DNA from: Halobacterium sp. CBA1132
GTDB taxonomy: Archaea; Halobacteriota; Halobacteria; Halobacteriales; Halobacteriaceae
Reading direction: 5' to 3'
Length of the DNA stretch: 64,000 nt
NCBI RefSeq assembly: GCF_001485535.1
Contig: NZ_BCMZ01000001.1
Span: 62,001 to 126,000 of the forward strand
This document shows positions 31,081 through 39,757 of the stretch, piece after piece. A model generated the notes under the pieces. That model made no database searches, was not told where the DNA came from, and saw only the letters and a program-made list of their open reading frames with translations. Made by a program: the position numbers and the translations under genes. The first letter of the stretch is position 1; the number at the start of each line of letters is the position of its first letter.

Positions 31081-33273
31081 CTATCGCCGAGGGGCGGGCA
31101 GGCGGCTGTTTTCGGCGGCCAGCGACCGCGCGAGCCGTCTCGCCTCGGCGGCGTCCTCGGCGTCGACGCGACCGGCGTACCGCGCTCGCTCCCGGAGGGC
31201 TGCGACCCGGCGGGCGCGCTCGTCGGTCGCCACGTCCGCGACGAAGCGCCGGACCGTCTCCCCGGGTTCGCGCTCGCGGTACCGGCGTTCGAGGACGTAC
31301 TCCACGCGCTCGAAGGCGCCCTCGACTTCCGCGCGCGGGTCGCCGCGCGGCAGCCAACGCAGCCACACGGCCCGGTACGCGCGCTCGGTTGCCCCGGTGT
31401 ATCGCGCCGTAGCGACGACGCCGGCGGCGAGCACGCCCCAGACCACGAGCTTCGACGCGGGCGGGAGCGTCGGGCCGCTACCGCCGCCCGGTGCCGTGTC
31501 CGGGCCGGTCGGTGCGGTCACATTCGCGGGGTCCGCACCGCCTTCGAGGTTCCCGACGCCGTACGCCGACTGCTCCGTCGGTGCGTCCGACTCGCCGCTC
31601 ACGACCGTCTCGTCGGTCGCCGTCGTGGTCGTCGTAGTCGTGTCGTCCGACGGCGTCCACGTGCCGTTCTCGCTGCCCGCTGCGTCGACGCCCTCGGTCC
31701 CGTCGTCGCGAGCCGCCTCCACGCGCTCTTGCTCGACGCTCGTGCGCTCGGCGCTCGGTGTCGGATCGAAGCGCACCCACCCGCGGTCCGGCACGTACAC
31801 TTCCACCCACGCGTGCGAGTCCAGCCCCCGCACCACCCACTCATCGTCGGCGACCTGCTGGCCGGGCGTGAAGCCCGTGACGAACCGCGCGGGCACGCCT
31901 TGCGAGCGCAGCATGACCGTCATCGCGCTCGCGAAGTACGTGCAGTAGCCCGGCGTCTCCCCGAGCACGAACGCCGTCACGAGGTCACCGTCGGGCTTGG
32001 GGGCGTCCAGCGAGTAGTTCTTGTTCACTTCCAGCCAGCCTTCGACGGCGACCGCTCGCTCGTAGTTCGAGTCCGCGCCAGCGGTCAGCGACGCCGCGAG
32101 GTCGACCACGCGGTCGTCCGTGCTGTCCGGCAACTGGCGGTACGTCGACGCCACGCTATCGGGCACTTCTCCGGTCTCGCGCGTGAGGACGGCGGAGTCG
32201 TTGACCGGCCGCCGGCTCTCGACCACGTAGCTGTCGCCTTCTCGAAGCGTCGGCCCGTCTACGAGGAGGCCGCCCTCGCTCACCTCGGCGTCGATGCCGC
32301 GCACCGACTGCGGGACGGCAGCGGACGGCAGCACGTCGAGCGTTCGCTCGGCGGTGACGCGCTGGCGGACGCGCTCCCCGGTCGGCGCCGGGAGCGGCGC
32401 CGAACCGACATCTGCGGTCCGCACCCACCCCTCGCCAGTGTACCGGTCGTAGACGCCCGCCCGGTAGTAGGACGAACTGTCGGCTTCGACGACGAACTGC
32501 ACGCGCGGGTCGAGGTCGAGGCTGCCGCCGACGCCGACGTAGCTGTCCGCGCTCACGAGGCTGCTCGCGCTCGGATTCGACGACGACGCCGGGACGAGCG
32601 GCGACTGGCCGCCCGGCACCGCGGTCACCGTCGCGGACCCGACTATCATCACCGCGAGCACGACCGTCACCACCTGCGTCTGTCGCGCGCTCGCGGCGTG
32701 CTCGGCGAGCGTTCCGAACCCGAGCGCGCCCGCCGAGCCGAGCACCCCGACGAGCGTCGTGGTCGTTGTGCTGTCTCCGGTCAACACGAAGAATCCGAGC
32801 GTGGCGGCCGCGACCCCGGTCGCTCGCGCGTGCTGGCCCCGGAGCGCGAGGTACGCTGCGAGGAACGTCGGCGCTGGTGCGACTGCGGTCGCCCACGCGC
32901 CCGCGGCGGGCATCCGCAACACCGAGTACCCGGTCAGCAACGCGACCGCGTCTTCGACGACGCGCAGCGGCGACAGCGCGTCGAGGTACGCCGGTGGGAC
33001 CGTCGACAGGTACAGCGCCAGTCCACCCACGAGTATCGCGGCCGCGAGACCGACCGCGTACGCGCTCGGGAGCGCCCGGAGCACGCCGGCCAGCGCGACT
33101 GCGCCGACCACCACCGCGACGAACAGCGTCGGGTCGCCGACCACGGTGACGACGCTGTACAGGACCGAGAGGTACGCCGCGACGACGACGGCGACGGAGC
33201 CACCTGTCGCCGCGTTCCGCCACGAGACAGTCCACTCGCCGCCCACAGCGGCCCGGACGCGCGCGGTGCTCAC
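31081..33273 (-). CDS. Transglutaminase-like membrane protein (TgpA type)
   Basis: 730 residues. About six to seven transmembrane helices lie in the first 220 residues. An extracytoplasmic transglutaminase core follows with the Cys (PGYCTYFASAMTVMLRSQG), His (GLDSHAWVEVYV) and Asp (FDPTPS) triad. A low-complexity Thr/Asp linker, one more transmembrane helix and a DUF4129-like helical end complete it. It is the last gene of a MoxR-DUF58-transglutaminase operon and overlaps DUF58 by 4 bp. The operon is thought to act in protein or cell-surface maturation. Confidence 0.9.
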   Translation of the reverse strand: MSTARVRAAVGGEWTVSWRNAATGGSVAVVVAAYLSVLYSVVTVVGDPTLFVAVVVGAVALAGVLRALPSAYAVGLAAAILVGGLALYLSTVPPAYLDALSPLRVVEDAVALLTGYSVLRMPAAGAWATAVAPAPTFLAAYLALRGQHARATGVAAATLGFFVLTGDSTTTTTLVGVLGSAGALGFGTLAEHAASARQTQVVTVVLAVMIVGSATVTAVPGGQSPLVPASSSNPSASSLVSADSYVGVGGSLDLDPRVQFVVEADSSSYYRAGVYDRYTGEGWVRTADVGSAPLPAPTGERVRQRVTAERTLDVLPSAAVPQSVRGIDAEVSEGGLLVDGPTLREGDSYVVESRRPVNDSAVLTRETGEVPDSVASTYRQLPDSTDDRVVDLAASLTAGADSNYERAVAVEGWLEVNKNYSLDAPKPDGDLVTAFVLGETPGYCTYFASAMTVMLRSQGVPARFVTGFTPGQQVADDEWVVRGLDSHAWVEVYVPDRGWVRFDPTPSAERTSVEQERVEAARDDGTEGVDAAGSENGTWTPSDDTTTTTTTATDETVVSGESDAPTEQSAYGVGNLEGGADPANVTAPTGPDTAPGGGSGPTLPPASKLVVWGVLAAGVVATARYTGATERAYRAVWLRWLPRGDPRAEVEGAFERVEYVLERRYREREPGETVRRFVADVATDERARRVAALRERARYAGRVDAEDAAEARRLARSLAAENSRLPAPRR

Positions 33274-34304
33274 GCCGACACCTCCCCGCCCACTGGCTGC
33301 TCCCGGCGATCCGCGCGCTCCGGTCCGGCGCCGCTACCGACGAACTCCGCGTACCGGTAGTCCGTCCCGCCGACGGTGACCACGACGTGTTCGCCGCTCT
33401 CCGGCGCTCGCACGACCACGTCGGCGTCCTCGCGCAGGTGAGTTGGGAGCCGCCCGCGCTCGAACGCCGCGAGCGCGCCGAGCAACCGCCGTCGGTGCGG
33501 GTCGCCGTGCGCGGGTTCGACGCTCCCTGAGGCGGTCGCCACGCCGACGGCGACGCCCGCGTCGAGGAGGTGAACGGCCACGCTCGCGGCGGCCTCCGCG
33601 ACGGAGTCCGCGCGCGGCCCGATTGCTTCGGCTGCGACCACTACGCGGTCGGTCGCGCCCTCGCCGGCGTACTCGGTGACCGCGAACTCGTTCGGTCGCT
33701 TCGCGGACGCCTTCCAGTTGACGTCCCGCAGCGGGTCGCCGCGCTCGTACTCGCGGACGCCCGCGAACTGCTCTCGGTCGTCGGTCACGCCCACGTACCC
33801 CGACAGCAGCGCCGCCGTGTCCCGGAGCGCGTGAACGCGCGGGAACACGGTCACTCGCTCCTGCGTGCCCGCGACGAAGCCGACGGTCCACAGCCCGAAC
33901 GGGTCGGTCGCGCGCACCGAACACGGCCCGACGGAGTCCACGCCGCGCTCGGCTAGTTCGATGTCGTAGGTCAGTGTGCGGCCGTCGGTCTCCGAATTCC
34001 GCTCGCTGTCGCCTCGCAGACCGTCCGAGAGTCGGTCGCGTATCGTCGCCGGGTACGGCCGCGCCGCGTCCACGACCAGTTCGACGGTCCGCCGGTCGCC
34101 CTGGTAGCCCTCGCTGGGTGCGGTTCGCTCGACGGTCGGCTCCGAGAACGAGTGGACGTACAGCCGCGTCACCGCGAGGAGCGCGGCGGCCGGCACGACG
34201 ACGGCGTTCAGGCTGCGGCCGCCGAACGCGTACCCGAGCGCCGCGCCGACCACGGCGACCGCGAGCACCGCCTTCCCGCGGCGCGTGAGCTTCGTCGACG
34301 CCAT
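33270..34304 (-). CDS. DUF58 family protein
   Basis: 344 residues. Two N-terminal transmembrane helices (GKAVLAVAVVGAALGYAF; LNAVVVPAAALLAVTRLYV), a beta-rich middle, and the DUF58 hallmark REYERGDPLRDVNWKASAKR with NEFAVTEY, followed by a degenerate von-Willebrand-like region. In MoxR operons DUF58 proteins are the partner of the AAA+ ATPase and probably serve as the client or adaptor. Its ATG follows the MoxR stop directly (TAG-ATG), and it overlaps the transglutaminase gene, so the three are tightly coupled. Confidence 0.92.
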   Translation of the reverse strand: MASTKLTRRGKAVLAVAVVGAALGYAFGGRSLNAVVVPAAALLAVTRLYVHSFSEPTVERTAPSEGYQGDRRTVELVVDAARPYPATIRDRLSDGLRGDSERNSETDGRTLTYDIELAERGVDSVGPCSVRATDPFGLWTVGFVAGTQERVTVFPRVHALRDTAALLSGYVGVTDDREQFAGVREYERGDPLRDVNWKASAKRPNEFAVTEYAGEGATDRVVVAAEAIGPRADSVAEAAASVAVHLLDAGVAVGVATASGSVEPAHGDPHRRRLLGALAAFERGRLPTHLREDADVVVRAPESGEHVVVTVGGTDYRYAEFVGSGAGPERADRREQPVGGEVSA

Positions 34305-35297
34305 CTATTCCACGTCGACCCGCTGGAGCGCGCGCTGCACGAGCGTGCGCGCGGGCTCCCCGCCGAGCGTCCCACCGGCCTCCGCGCGGATGCGGTGCGC
34401 GAGCACTGGCTCGGCTTCCGCCTGTACGTCGTCGGGCACCACGTAGTCGCGGCCGTCGAGCACCGCCCGGCCCTGCGACGCCCGGAGGAGCGAAATCGAG
34501 CCCCGGGGGCTGACGCCGAGCGCGGCGTGGTCGCGGGTGTACCGCGCTAACTCCGTGACGTACTCCTTGACGGGACGGGCGACCTCCACGCCCGCGGTTG
34601 CGGCGCGGGCGCGGCGGAGGTCCTCGACCGACGCCACGGCCTCGATGTCGTCGATTGGGTGGCCGCCGACCGCGCGGTCCAGCACGTCGATTTCGCCCTC
34701 GCGGTCCGGGTAGCCCAGCCGGAGCTTCTTCATGAAGCGGTCCAGCTCCGCGACCGGCAGTTCGTACGCGCGGTCGCGCTCGACGGCGTTCTGCGTCGCC
34801 ACCACGACGAACGGGTCCGGGAGCGCGCGCGTCTCCCCGTCCGCGGTCACCTGCGCCTCCTCCATCGCCTCCAGCAGCGACGACTGCGTCTTCGGGGGCG
34901 CGCGGTTGATTTCGTCCGCCAGCAGCACGTTCGCGAACACGGGACCGGGCTGGAACTCGAACTCCCGCGTCTTCTCGTTGAACACGTTCACGCCCGTGAC
35001 GTCCGTCGGCAGCAAGTCGGGCGTGAACTGCACGCGCCGGAAGTCGCCGTCGAACGACCGCGCGACCGACCGCGCGAGCATCGTCTTCCCGACGCCGGGC
35101 ACGTCTTCGAGGAGGACGTGACCGCCGCCGAGGACGGCGGTCAGAACGTGCTCGACGGCGTCGCGGTTGTCGACGATGACCGTCTCGATGTTCTCGACGA
35201 CGCGGCCCGCGAGGTCGCTGGCGTCCGGGACCGACATCGCGGTCGTCGCGCCGCCCCGCGAATCGGCGACGGTGTGGGTGTCGTGTGCATCTGTCAT
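34305..35297 (-). CDS. moxR: MoxR-type AAA+ ATPase
   Basis: 330 residues from ATG 35297 (MTDAHDTHTV). Walker A in EDVPGVGKTMLARSVA, Walker B/sensor in LLADEINRAPPKTQSSLLEA, and the MoxR helix-2 insert region FQPGPVFANVLL. It forms hexameric chaperone-like rings that remodel von-Willebrand-factor proteins. First gene of the MoxR-DUF58-transglutaminase operon. The long open frame upstream of 35297 is non-coding in character, so the later ATG is chosen. Confidence 0.92.
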   Translation of the reverse strand: MTDAHDTHTVADSRGGATTAMSVPDASDLAGRVVENIETVIVDNRDAVEHVLTAVLGGGHVLLEDVPGVGKTMLARSVARSFDGDFRRVQFTPDLLPTDVTGVNVFNEKTREFEFQPGPVFANVLLADEINRAPPKTQSSLLEAMEEAQVTADGETRALPDPFVVVATQNAVERDRAYELPVAELDRFMKKLRLGYPDREGEIDVLDRAVGGHPIDDIEAVASVEDLRRARAATAGVEVARPVKEYVTELARYTRDHAALGVSPRGSISLLRASQGRAVLDGRDYVVPDDVQAEAEPVLAHRIRAEAGGTLGGEPARTLVQRALQRVDVE

Positions 35298-35388
35298 GGT
35301 GTGCGAGCGCCGGGCGGCGGTCGTCAGTTGTGGGACCGTAGGAGAGCAATCACTTGTATGTTTCTCGGTCACACGCGACAGTGCCGGT

Positions 35389-35607
35389 TCACGACCACCG
35401 CTTGCAGGCCGTACACACGCGCTCGCCGTCGTCCAGCCAGCGCCGGCCCGCGGCCTCCCCGCAGGACTCACAGACCGACGCGTCGCCCCACGAACTCGTC
35501 ACCGGCGCCGCGTCCGCGTCCTCGTGTTCGGACTCCGGTTCGTCGCGAGTGAACGCGTCGATGGTGGCGTCGTCGGACACACCCGCTCGTTCGGCGGGGA
35601 CCGACAT
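35389..35607 (-). CDS. Small haloarchaeal zinc-ribbon protein
   Basis: 72 residues beginning MSVPAERAGVSDDATIDAFT. A disordered acidic N-terminal part is followed by a four-cysteine zinc ribbon, CESCGEAAGRRWLDDGERVC then TACKRW, at the C terminus. I recall similar proteins as a haloarchaeal DUF7573-type family; function unknown. It lies 91 bp upstream of moxR on the same strand but with its own start region. Confidence 0.7.
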   Translation of the reverse strand: MSVPAERAGVSDDATIDAFTRDEPESEHEDADAAPVTSSWGDASVCESCGEAAGRRWLDDGERVCTACKRWS

Positions 35608-35652
35608 AACCGTCCCGGAGCACCTAAGGTACCGGCTCACACACGGCCGCAC

Positions 35653-35847
35653 ATGGTCTGGTTCATCGACAACGCCGTCTCGCTCGCCGAGAACATCCTC
35701 ACCGCGGCCACCACGGACCCGATTTCCGCCGCGCTCGTCCTCGTCGGCGGCGCCCTCGTCACGCTCGCCGCCGGCGGCTTCGGCGCGCTCGCGCTCGGCG
35801 CGCTCGTCGAATCGCTGGTCCCCGACACCGCCACCCAGCGCCACTAA
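35653..35847 (+). CDS. Small membrane protein
   Basis: 64 residues from ATG 35653 (MVWFIDNAVSLAENILTAAT). One long Ala/Gly/Leu-rich hydrophobic segment (ALVLVGGALVTLAAGGFGAL) forms one or two transmembrane helices. It is divergent from the zinc-ribbon gene, and its TAA abuts the stop of the convergent F420 reductase gene. Conserved haloarchaeal small protein by appearance; function unknown. Confidence 0.6.
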   Translation: MVWFIDNAVSLAENILTAATTDPISAALVLVGGALVTLAAGGFGALALGALVESLVPDTATQRH

Positions 35848-36822
35848 TTAGACGCCCGCCGCGTCGAACGCGTCCGCGAGCAACGACACCGCCTTCTCCC
35901 GGTCGGGGCCGAGCGGCGACGCCGCCACCACGCTGTCGACGTGCTCGCCGACGCCCCCCAACTGTTCGGCAACGTCCTCGGGGTCGCCCGCGATACAGAA
36001 CGCCGACAGCATCCGCTCGGAGACTTCCGCGAACGCGGCCGAGAACTCCCCTGCTTCGATTAACTCCCCGATTTCCTCGGCGCGCTCGGCGTCGATACCG
36101 TGGCGCTCCAGTACGGGTGGTGCCGCACCGGACGCGATGAACGCCACCGGCGGCCGCGCCGCCTCCAGCGCCGCGTCCGCGTCCTCGGCAATCGAGACGG
36201 ACGCGAACGCCGCCACGTCCACGTCCCCGTCGACCACGCGGTCCTCGACGCCCTCCGCGACGCGGTCGGCCGACCACGCGAGGTCCTTCTCGTGGCTCGC
36301 GTTCACCAGCACGCCGTCGGCGTGCTTGCCCGCCATCCGCAGCATGTGCGGGCCCTGCGCGCCCACGTACACCGGAACCTCGCCGACCTCGTAGTTCAGG
36401 CCGGCGTCCCGCGCGACGAACGTTCCGTCGTGGTCGACGCGCTCGCCCGCCCACAAGTCCTGCGAGACCTTCATCGCCTCCAACACCCGCCGGAGCGGCC
36501 GCTCCCGCTCGACGCCGAGGTTCCGCAGCGTCGACGCGTCCCCCGCGCCCAACCCCAGCACGGCGCGCCCGCCGCTCACCTCGTCGACGGTCGCCACCTG
36601 CGACGCGAGTTTCACGGGGTGCGTGTCGTAGGGGTTCGCCACGCCCGGACCCAACTGGACGGTCTCCGTCGCTTCGGCCACGCGGTCGAGCGCCACGAAC
36701 GGGTCGCGGTTGTTGTAGTGACACGACGCGAACACCGCGTCGAAGCCCGCTGCCTCCGCGTTCGCCGCCAGCGACGCGACCTCCGAAACCGGGATTTCCG
36801 GTGTCAACTCAATTCCGCGCAT
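35848..36822 (-). CDS. mer: F420-dependent methylenetetrahydrofolate/H4MPT reductase-like enzyme (Mer, luciferase-like)
   Basis: 324 residues from ATG 36822 (MRGIELTPEIPVSEVASLAA). A luciferase-like TIM barrel with the bacterial-luciferase/Mer signatures QLGPGVANPYDTHPVKLASQ, GRAVLGLGAGDASTLRNLGV and VPVYVGAQGPHMLRMAGKHA. In haloarchaea this family is taken to reduce methylene-tetrahydrofolate with F420H2. Its start overlaps the end of cofE by 14 bp, so cofactor maker and user are in one operon. The exact substrate is inferred. Confidence 0.85.
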   Translation of the reverse strand: MRGIELTPEIPVSEVASLAANAEAAGFDAVFASCHYNNRDPFVALDRVAEATETVQLGPGVANPYDTHPVKLASQVATVDEVSGGRAVLGLGAGDASTLRNLGVERERPLRRVLEAMKVSQDLWAGERVDHDGTFVARDAGLNYEVGEVPVYVGAQGPHMLRMAGKHADGVLVNASHEKDLAWSADRVAEGVEDRVVDGDVDVAAFASVSIAEDADAALEAARPPVAFIASGAAPPVLERHGIDAERAEEIGELIEAGEFSAAFAEVSERMLSAFCIAGDPEDVAEQLGGVGEHVDSVVAASPLGPDREKAVSLLADAFDAAGV

Positions 36823-37570
36823 ACTCCCACCCCCGGAGCGCCTGCCGCACGAAGTCACCGTCGACCTCTCGGTACAGCTCCTCGCTGCTGTCGTGGTCGC
36901 CGAACTCGAACTCCCGCACGACGACCACCGGCGTGCCGCCGTCGCCCTCCCCGGAGACGAGGTTTGCCGTCGCCGCGAGTTCGTCCACCACGCTCTCGAC
37001 GGTCACTTCGAGTTCGTGGCCGTCGCGGTCGGTCTCTCCGCGCCAGTCCCGAGAAGCCGGCATCCCCGTCCAGCCGAGCGCGACGCCGCGCTGGCCGTGC
37101 CGGAACGGCCGCCCGGACGTGTCCGTCACGACGACGGCGACGTCCGCGTCCAGCCCCTCGCGGATGCGCTCCGCGCTCTCCGCGGGGCGTTCGGGCAGCA
37201 ACAACAGTTCCGCGCCGCCCGTGTTCGAGCGGTCGATGCCGGCGTTCACGCCGACGTGACCGAACGCGGTCTCGGTCAACAGGAACGGCGCCTCCAGTAG
37301 CAGGTCCACGGACTCTTCGAGGACGGCCTGCGCGAACCGCGGGTCCTTCTGTTCGCCCGTGACGTCGGCCAGTCGGTCGGCGACCTCGCGAGCGCGCGGC
37401 CCCGCCGGGTAGTCCGACAGGGACGCCGTCCGCCCCTCCGCTTTCGAGACGACCGTGCTGGCGACGCAGACGACGTCGCCGTCTTCCAGTTCGGCGCGCT
37501 CGGCCACGAGGTCAGCGAGACTGTCGCCCGAACGCACCTCCGGAAACTCCGGCACCGCGAACGCGTGCAT
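36809..37570 (-). CDS. cofE: Coenzyme F420-0:L-glutamate ligase
   Basis: 253 residues from ATG 37570 (MHAFAVPEFPEVRSGDSLAD). Family motifs: GDVVCVASTVVSKAEGR, the metal/GTP site GVNAGIDRSNTGG, and VVVTDTSGRPFRHGQRGVAL followed by GWTGM. It adds the first glutamates to F420-0 using GTP, completing coenzyme F420. The ATG is chosen because the conserved N terminus starts here and the frame upstream is non-coding. It is in an operon with the Mer-like F420-dependent enzyme. Confidence 0.93.
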   Translation of the reverse strand: MHAFAVPEFPEVRSGDSLADLVAERAELEDGDVVCVASTVVSKAEGRTASLSDYPAGPRAREVADRLADVTGEQKDPRFAQAVLEESVDLLLEAPFLLTETAFGHVGVNAGIDRSNTGGAELLLLPERPAESAERIREGLDADVAVVVTDTSGRPFRHGQRGVALGWTGMPASRDWRGETDRDGHELEVTVESVVDELAATANLVSGEGDGGTPVVVVREFEFGDHDSSEELYREVDGDFVRQALRGWEYARN

Positions 37571-38231
37571 ACTCGACCTTCGACGCCCCTCACAAAAGCC
37601 CCGGCGGTACCGGACACGCCGGCCACCCGGGCACGTACGGGCGCTGGCGCCGGTTACCGACGAGCACCGCGGCTGGCCCGACTGGGAGTGAAAGGCTCTT
37701 CTCCCGGGAGCCCCTACCGAACTCCCGGGCGACGGTGACGAGGAGTTACCCCCTCCGAGCCCCTTGTGACGAGGCCTTTCTCCCGAGTCGCCCGTCTCAG
37801 AACGAGTCAGCGACGGCTGTGGCTCGCAGGCGGCGTTCGAATCCGCGAGCCGGTCCGCCACCGTTCCGCGTCCGCCGGCCCGCGGCGACTGTCAGGTCAC
37901 GCGCAGGGGTGGCTCCGCTCTCCTACTTGAACCTACGTAACCGACGAGCAAGCATCCGCGAGCGCCATACGGCGCTCGCGGTTCACTCCACGAGTGAGCG
38001 CAGCGAACGAGTGGAGGCCGACGAGCGACCGTAGGGAGTGGTTCGAAAGGCGCTTCGCGCCTTTCGTCATCACGAAAGACGGCGGAGCCGTCTTTCGAAC
38101 GACGAGGAGCGCTTTTAGCGTAGCTTTTGCCAGCCGAGCGAGACCGGAGGTCTCGCTGGCCGTGCGAACGGGCGCTCCGCGCCCGTGAGCAGAGAGCGCG
38201 CCGGAGGCGCGCGACCGCAGCAAAAGGTACC
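37571..38231. other. 661-bp intergenic region
   Basis: No gene found on either strand. The left part contains an inverted repeat CTCCCGGGAG (37703-37712) repeated in part at 37721 and a GGCTCGC/GCGAGCC hairpin around a GTTCGAATC stretch (37823-37854) that mimics a tRNA T-arm. The right part is a dense hairpin array (37956-38212, separate entry). Confidence 0.4.
37956..38212. repeat. Array of six intergenic hairpins
   Basis: Perfect stems: CCGCGAGCGCC/GGCGCTCGCGG (37956-37981), CTCCAC/GTGGAG (37986-38016), CGAAAGGCG/CGCCTTTCG (38044-38066), CGAAAGACGGC/GCCGTCTTTCG (38073-38097), ACGGGCG/CGCCCGT (38168-38186) and GCGCGCC/GGCGCGC (38196-38212). Loops are mostly 3-5 nt of the CTTCG, CTCCG or GGA kind. 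Each stem differs in sequence but keeps the design, so structure rather than sequence seems conserved. Confidence 0.7.
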
Positions 38232-38849
38232 TCAGAAGAACTTCTTGAGGTCGTCGCGTTTCTCGGCTTCGAGGTGGGTGCGGACGGCGTCGTCGAAGGC
38301 GCTGGTACGTTCGTGTTTGGCGGCGATGGGGGCGATGGTGTCCTGCCACTGTTTCCACGGCGGGTGGAGGCCGAGGCGGTCGGCGACGTCGTCGAGGCGT
38401 TCGTCGCGGTCGTCGACTTTGTCCATCTTGTTGACAGCGACGACGGGCGCGATGCCGAGGTCTTCGAGGAGGTAGAACAGTTCGACGACGTGGGGAATTT
38501 CTTCGTCGCTGGTGTGGCGGTCGATGATGTCGACGGCGGCTTTGCCGTCGAGGACGAGCACGCCGACCATGATGTTCTCGGCGTTGTCTTCGAGGTAGCG
38601 GACGACGTCGGTCTTGATGCGCTCGCGGACGTCGTCCTCGACGCCGGACATGAAGCCGAAGCCGGGGAGGTCGGTGACGACGAAGTCGTCGCTGGCCCAG
38701 TCGTAGTGGTTGGGTTTGCGGGTGACGCCGGGCTTCTGCCCGGTCGCGACGCTGTGGCCGGTAATCTCGCGCATGAGCGTGGATTTACCGACGTTCGACC
38801 GGCCGACGAGGACGACCTCGTCGCTTCGGTCGGGGCGGGTGTCGAACAT
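38232..38849 (-). CDS. engB: Ribosome-biogenesis GTPase EngB-like (YihA)
   Basis: 205 residues. G1 [20 protein letters not shown]3 DLPGFGFM and G4 VNKMDKV give a complete TrmE-Era-EngB type G domain. The archaeal form is probably involved in large-subunit ribosome assembly by analogy to bacterial EngB. ATG 38849 is the only start before G1. It is monocistronic; the hairpin array directly follows its stop and may act in 3' end formation. Confidence 0.92.
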   Translation of the reverse strand: MFDTRPDRSDEVVLVGRSNVGKSTLMREITGHSVATGQKPGVTRKPNHYDWASDDFVVTDLPGFGFMSGVEDDVRERIKTDVVRYLEDNAENIMVGVLVLDGKAAVDIIDRHTSDEEIPHVVELFYLLEDLGIAPVVAVNKMDKVDDRDERLDDVADRLGLHPPWKQWQDTIAPIAAKHERTSAFDDAVRTHLEAEKRDDLKKFF

Positions 38850-38958
38850 ACCGCGTGTAGCCGGTCACTGGGGTTAAGTCCCGCGTCCGGCGCGCGCTCA
38901 AACGACGGTTTCACTCTGAGCGAGGTTGATAGGGGGTGGCGTCGTAGGTGGTCGTGTG

Positions 38959-39711
38959 ATGCGACAGCAAACAGTCCTGATTGCGGTCCTCGGTACAGCC
39001 CTCCTGGTGACCGCCGGGGTCGCCGGCGCGTTGACGCTCGGGAGCGGGTCGGCGACCGCCGGGCAGGCAGCGCCCGACGGACAGTCGATTACGGTTTCCG
39101 CGGACGGGACCGTCGAGGCGTCCCCCGACCAAGCGGTCGTCCGGGTCGCGGTGACGGCGACCGGGAACGACTCGTCGGCGGTCCGCGACGAGATCGCCGA
39201 GCGCGTCGAGACGATGCGGTCGGCGCTCGAATCGGACGGCATCCCCTCGGAGAACGTCCGCACCGCGCACTTCGACATCCGGCAGGAGATCGAACGGACG
39301 CCCGAGGGAACTGAGCGCGGCCAGTACGTCGGCACGCACGCGTTCGAAATCACTGTCGAGGACATCGACGCGGCGGGCGAGGTCATCGACACCGCGGTGA
39401 ACAACGGCGCCGACCGCGTCGACGGCGTCTCGTTCGGGCTCTCCGACGAGAAGCGCGAGACCCTCTACCAGGACGCGCTCACGAACGCGATGGGGAACGC
39501 CGAGACGCGCGCGCAGACGCTCGCCGACGCCGGCGGGCTCTCGGTGACCGACACCCACACCATCGTCTCGACGAACACCGACTACCGCGCGTACCGCGTC
39601 GAAACCGCCGCGTTCACGTCCGGCGCCGCGGTGTCCGGGACGTCCGTGGAGTCCGGGCCGGTCACGGTCACGGCCGGCGTGCGCGTGACGTACAACGCGA
39701 CCGTCGCCTGA
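38959..39711 (+). CDS. SIMPL-domain (DUF541) secreted or membrane-anchored protein
   Basis: 250 residues from ATG 38959: MRQQTVLIAVLGTALLVTAG is a hydrophobic signal or anchor. The SIMPL domain follows: ITVSADGTVEASPDQAVVRV, IPSENVRTAHFDIRQEI, ALTNAMGNAETRAQTLADAG. Proteins of this family are periplasmic or surface-exposed oligomers with unclear function, linked in bacteria to oxidative and membrane stress. The start is taken at the Met preceding the hydrophobic helix. Monocistronic. Confidence 0.87.
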   Translation: MRQQTVLIAVLGTALLVTAGVAGALTLGSGSATAGQAAPDGQSITVSADGTVEASPDQAVVRVAVTATGNDSSAVRDEIAERVETMRSALESDGIPSENVRTAHFDIRQEIERTPEGTERGQYVGTHAFEITVEDIDAAGEVIDTAVNNGADRVDGVSFGLSDEKRETLYQDALTNAMGNAETRAQTLADAGGLSVTDTHTIVSTNTDYRAYRVETAAFTSGAAVSGTSVESGPVTVTAGVRVTYNATVA

Positions 39712-39757
39712 CACCGTCGCCTGAACGCTTTTCTTTCGCCCGCGTGAACGCGCAGTC

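Noticed and set aside
31729-33360. 543-codon plus-strand ORF over the transglutaminase gene
   Set aside because: Antisense shadow with Arg/His-rich composition and no domains.
37823-37870. tRNA-like 3' end with GTTCGAATCC
   Set aside because: It forms a simple hairpin GGCTCGC/GCGAGCC but no cloverleaf or acceptor stem exists upstream.
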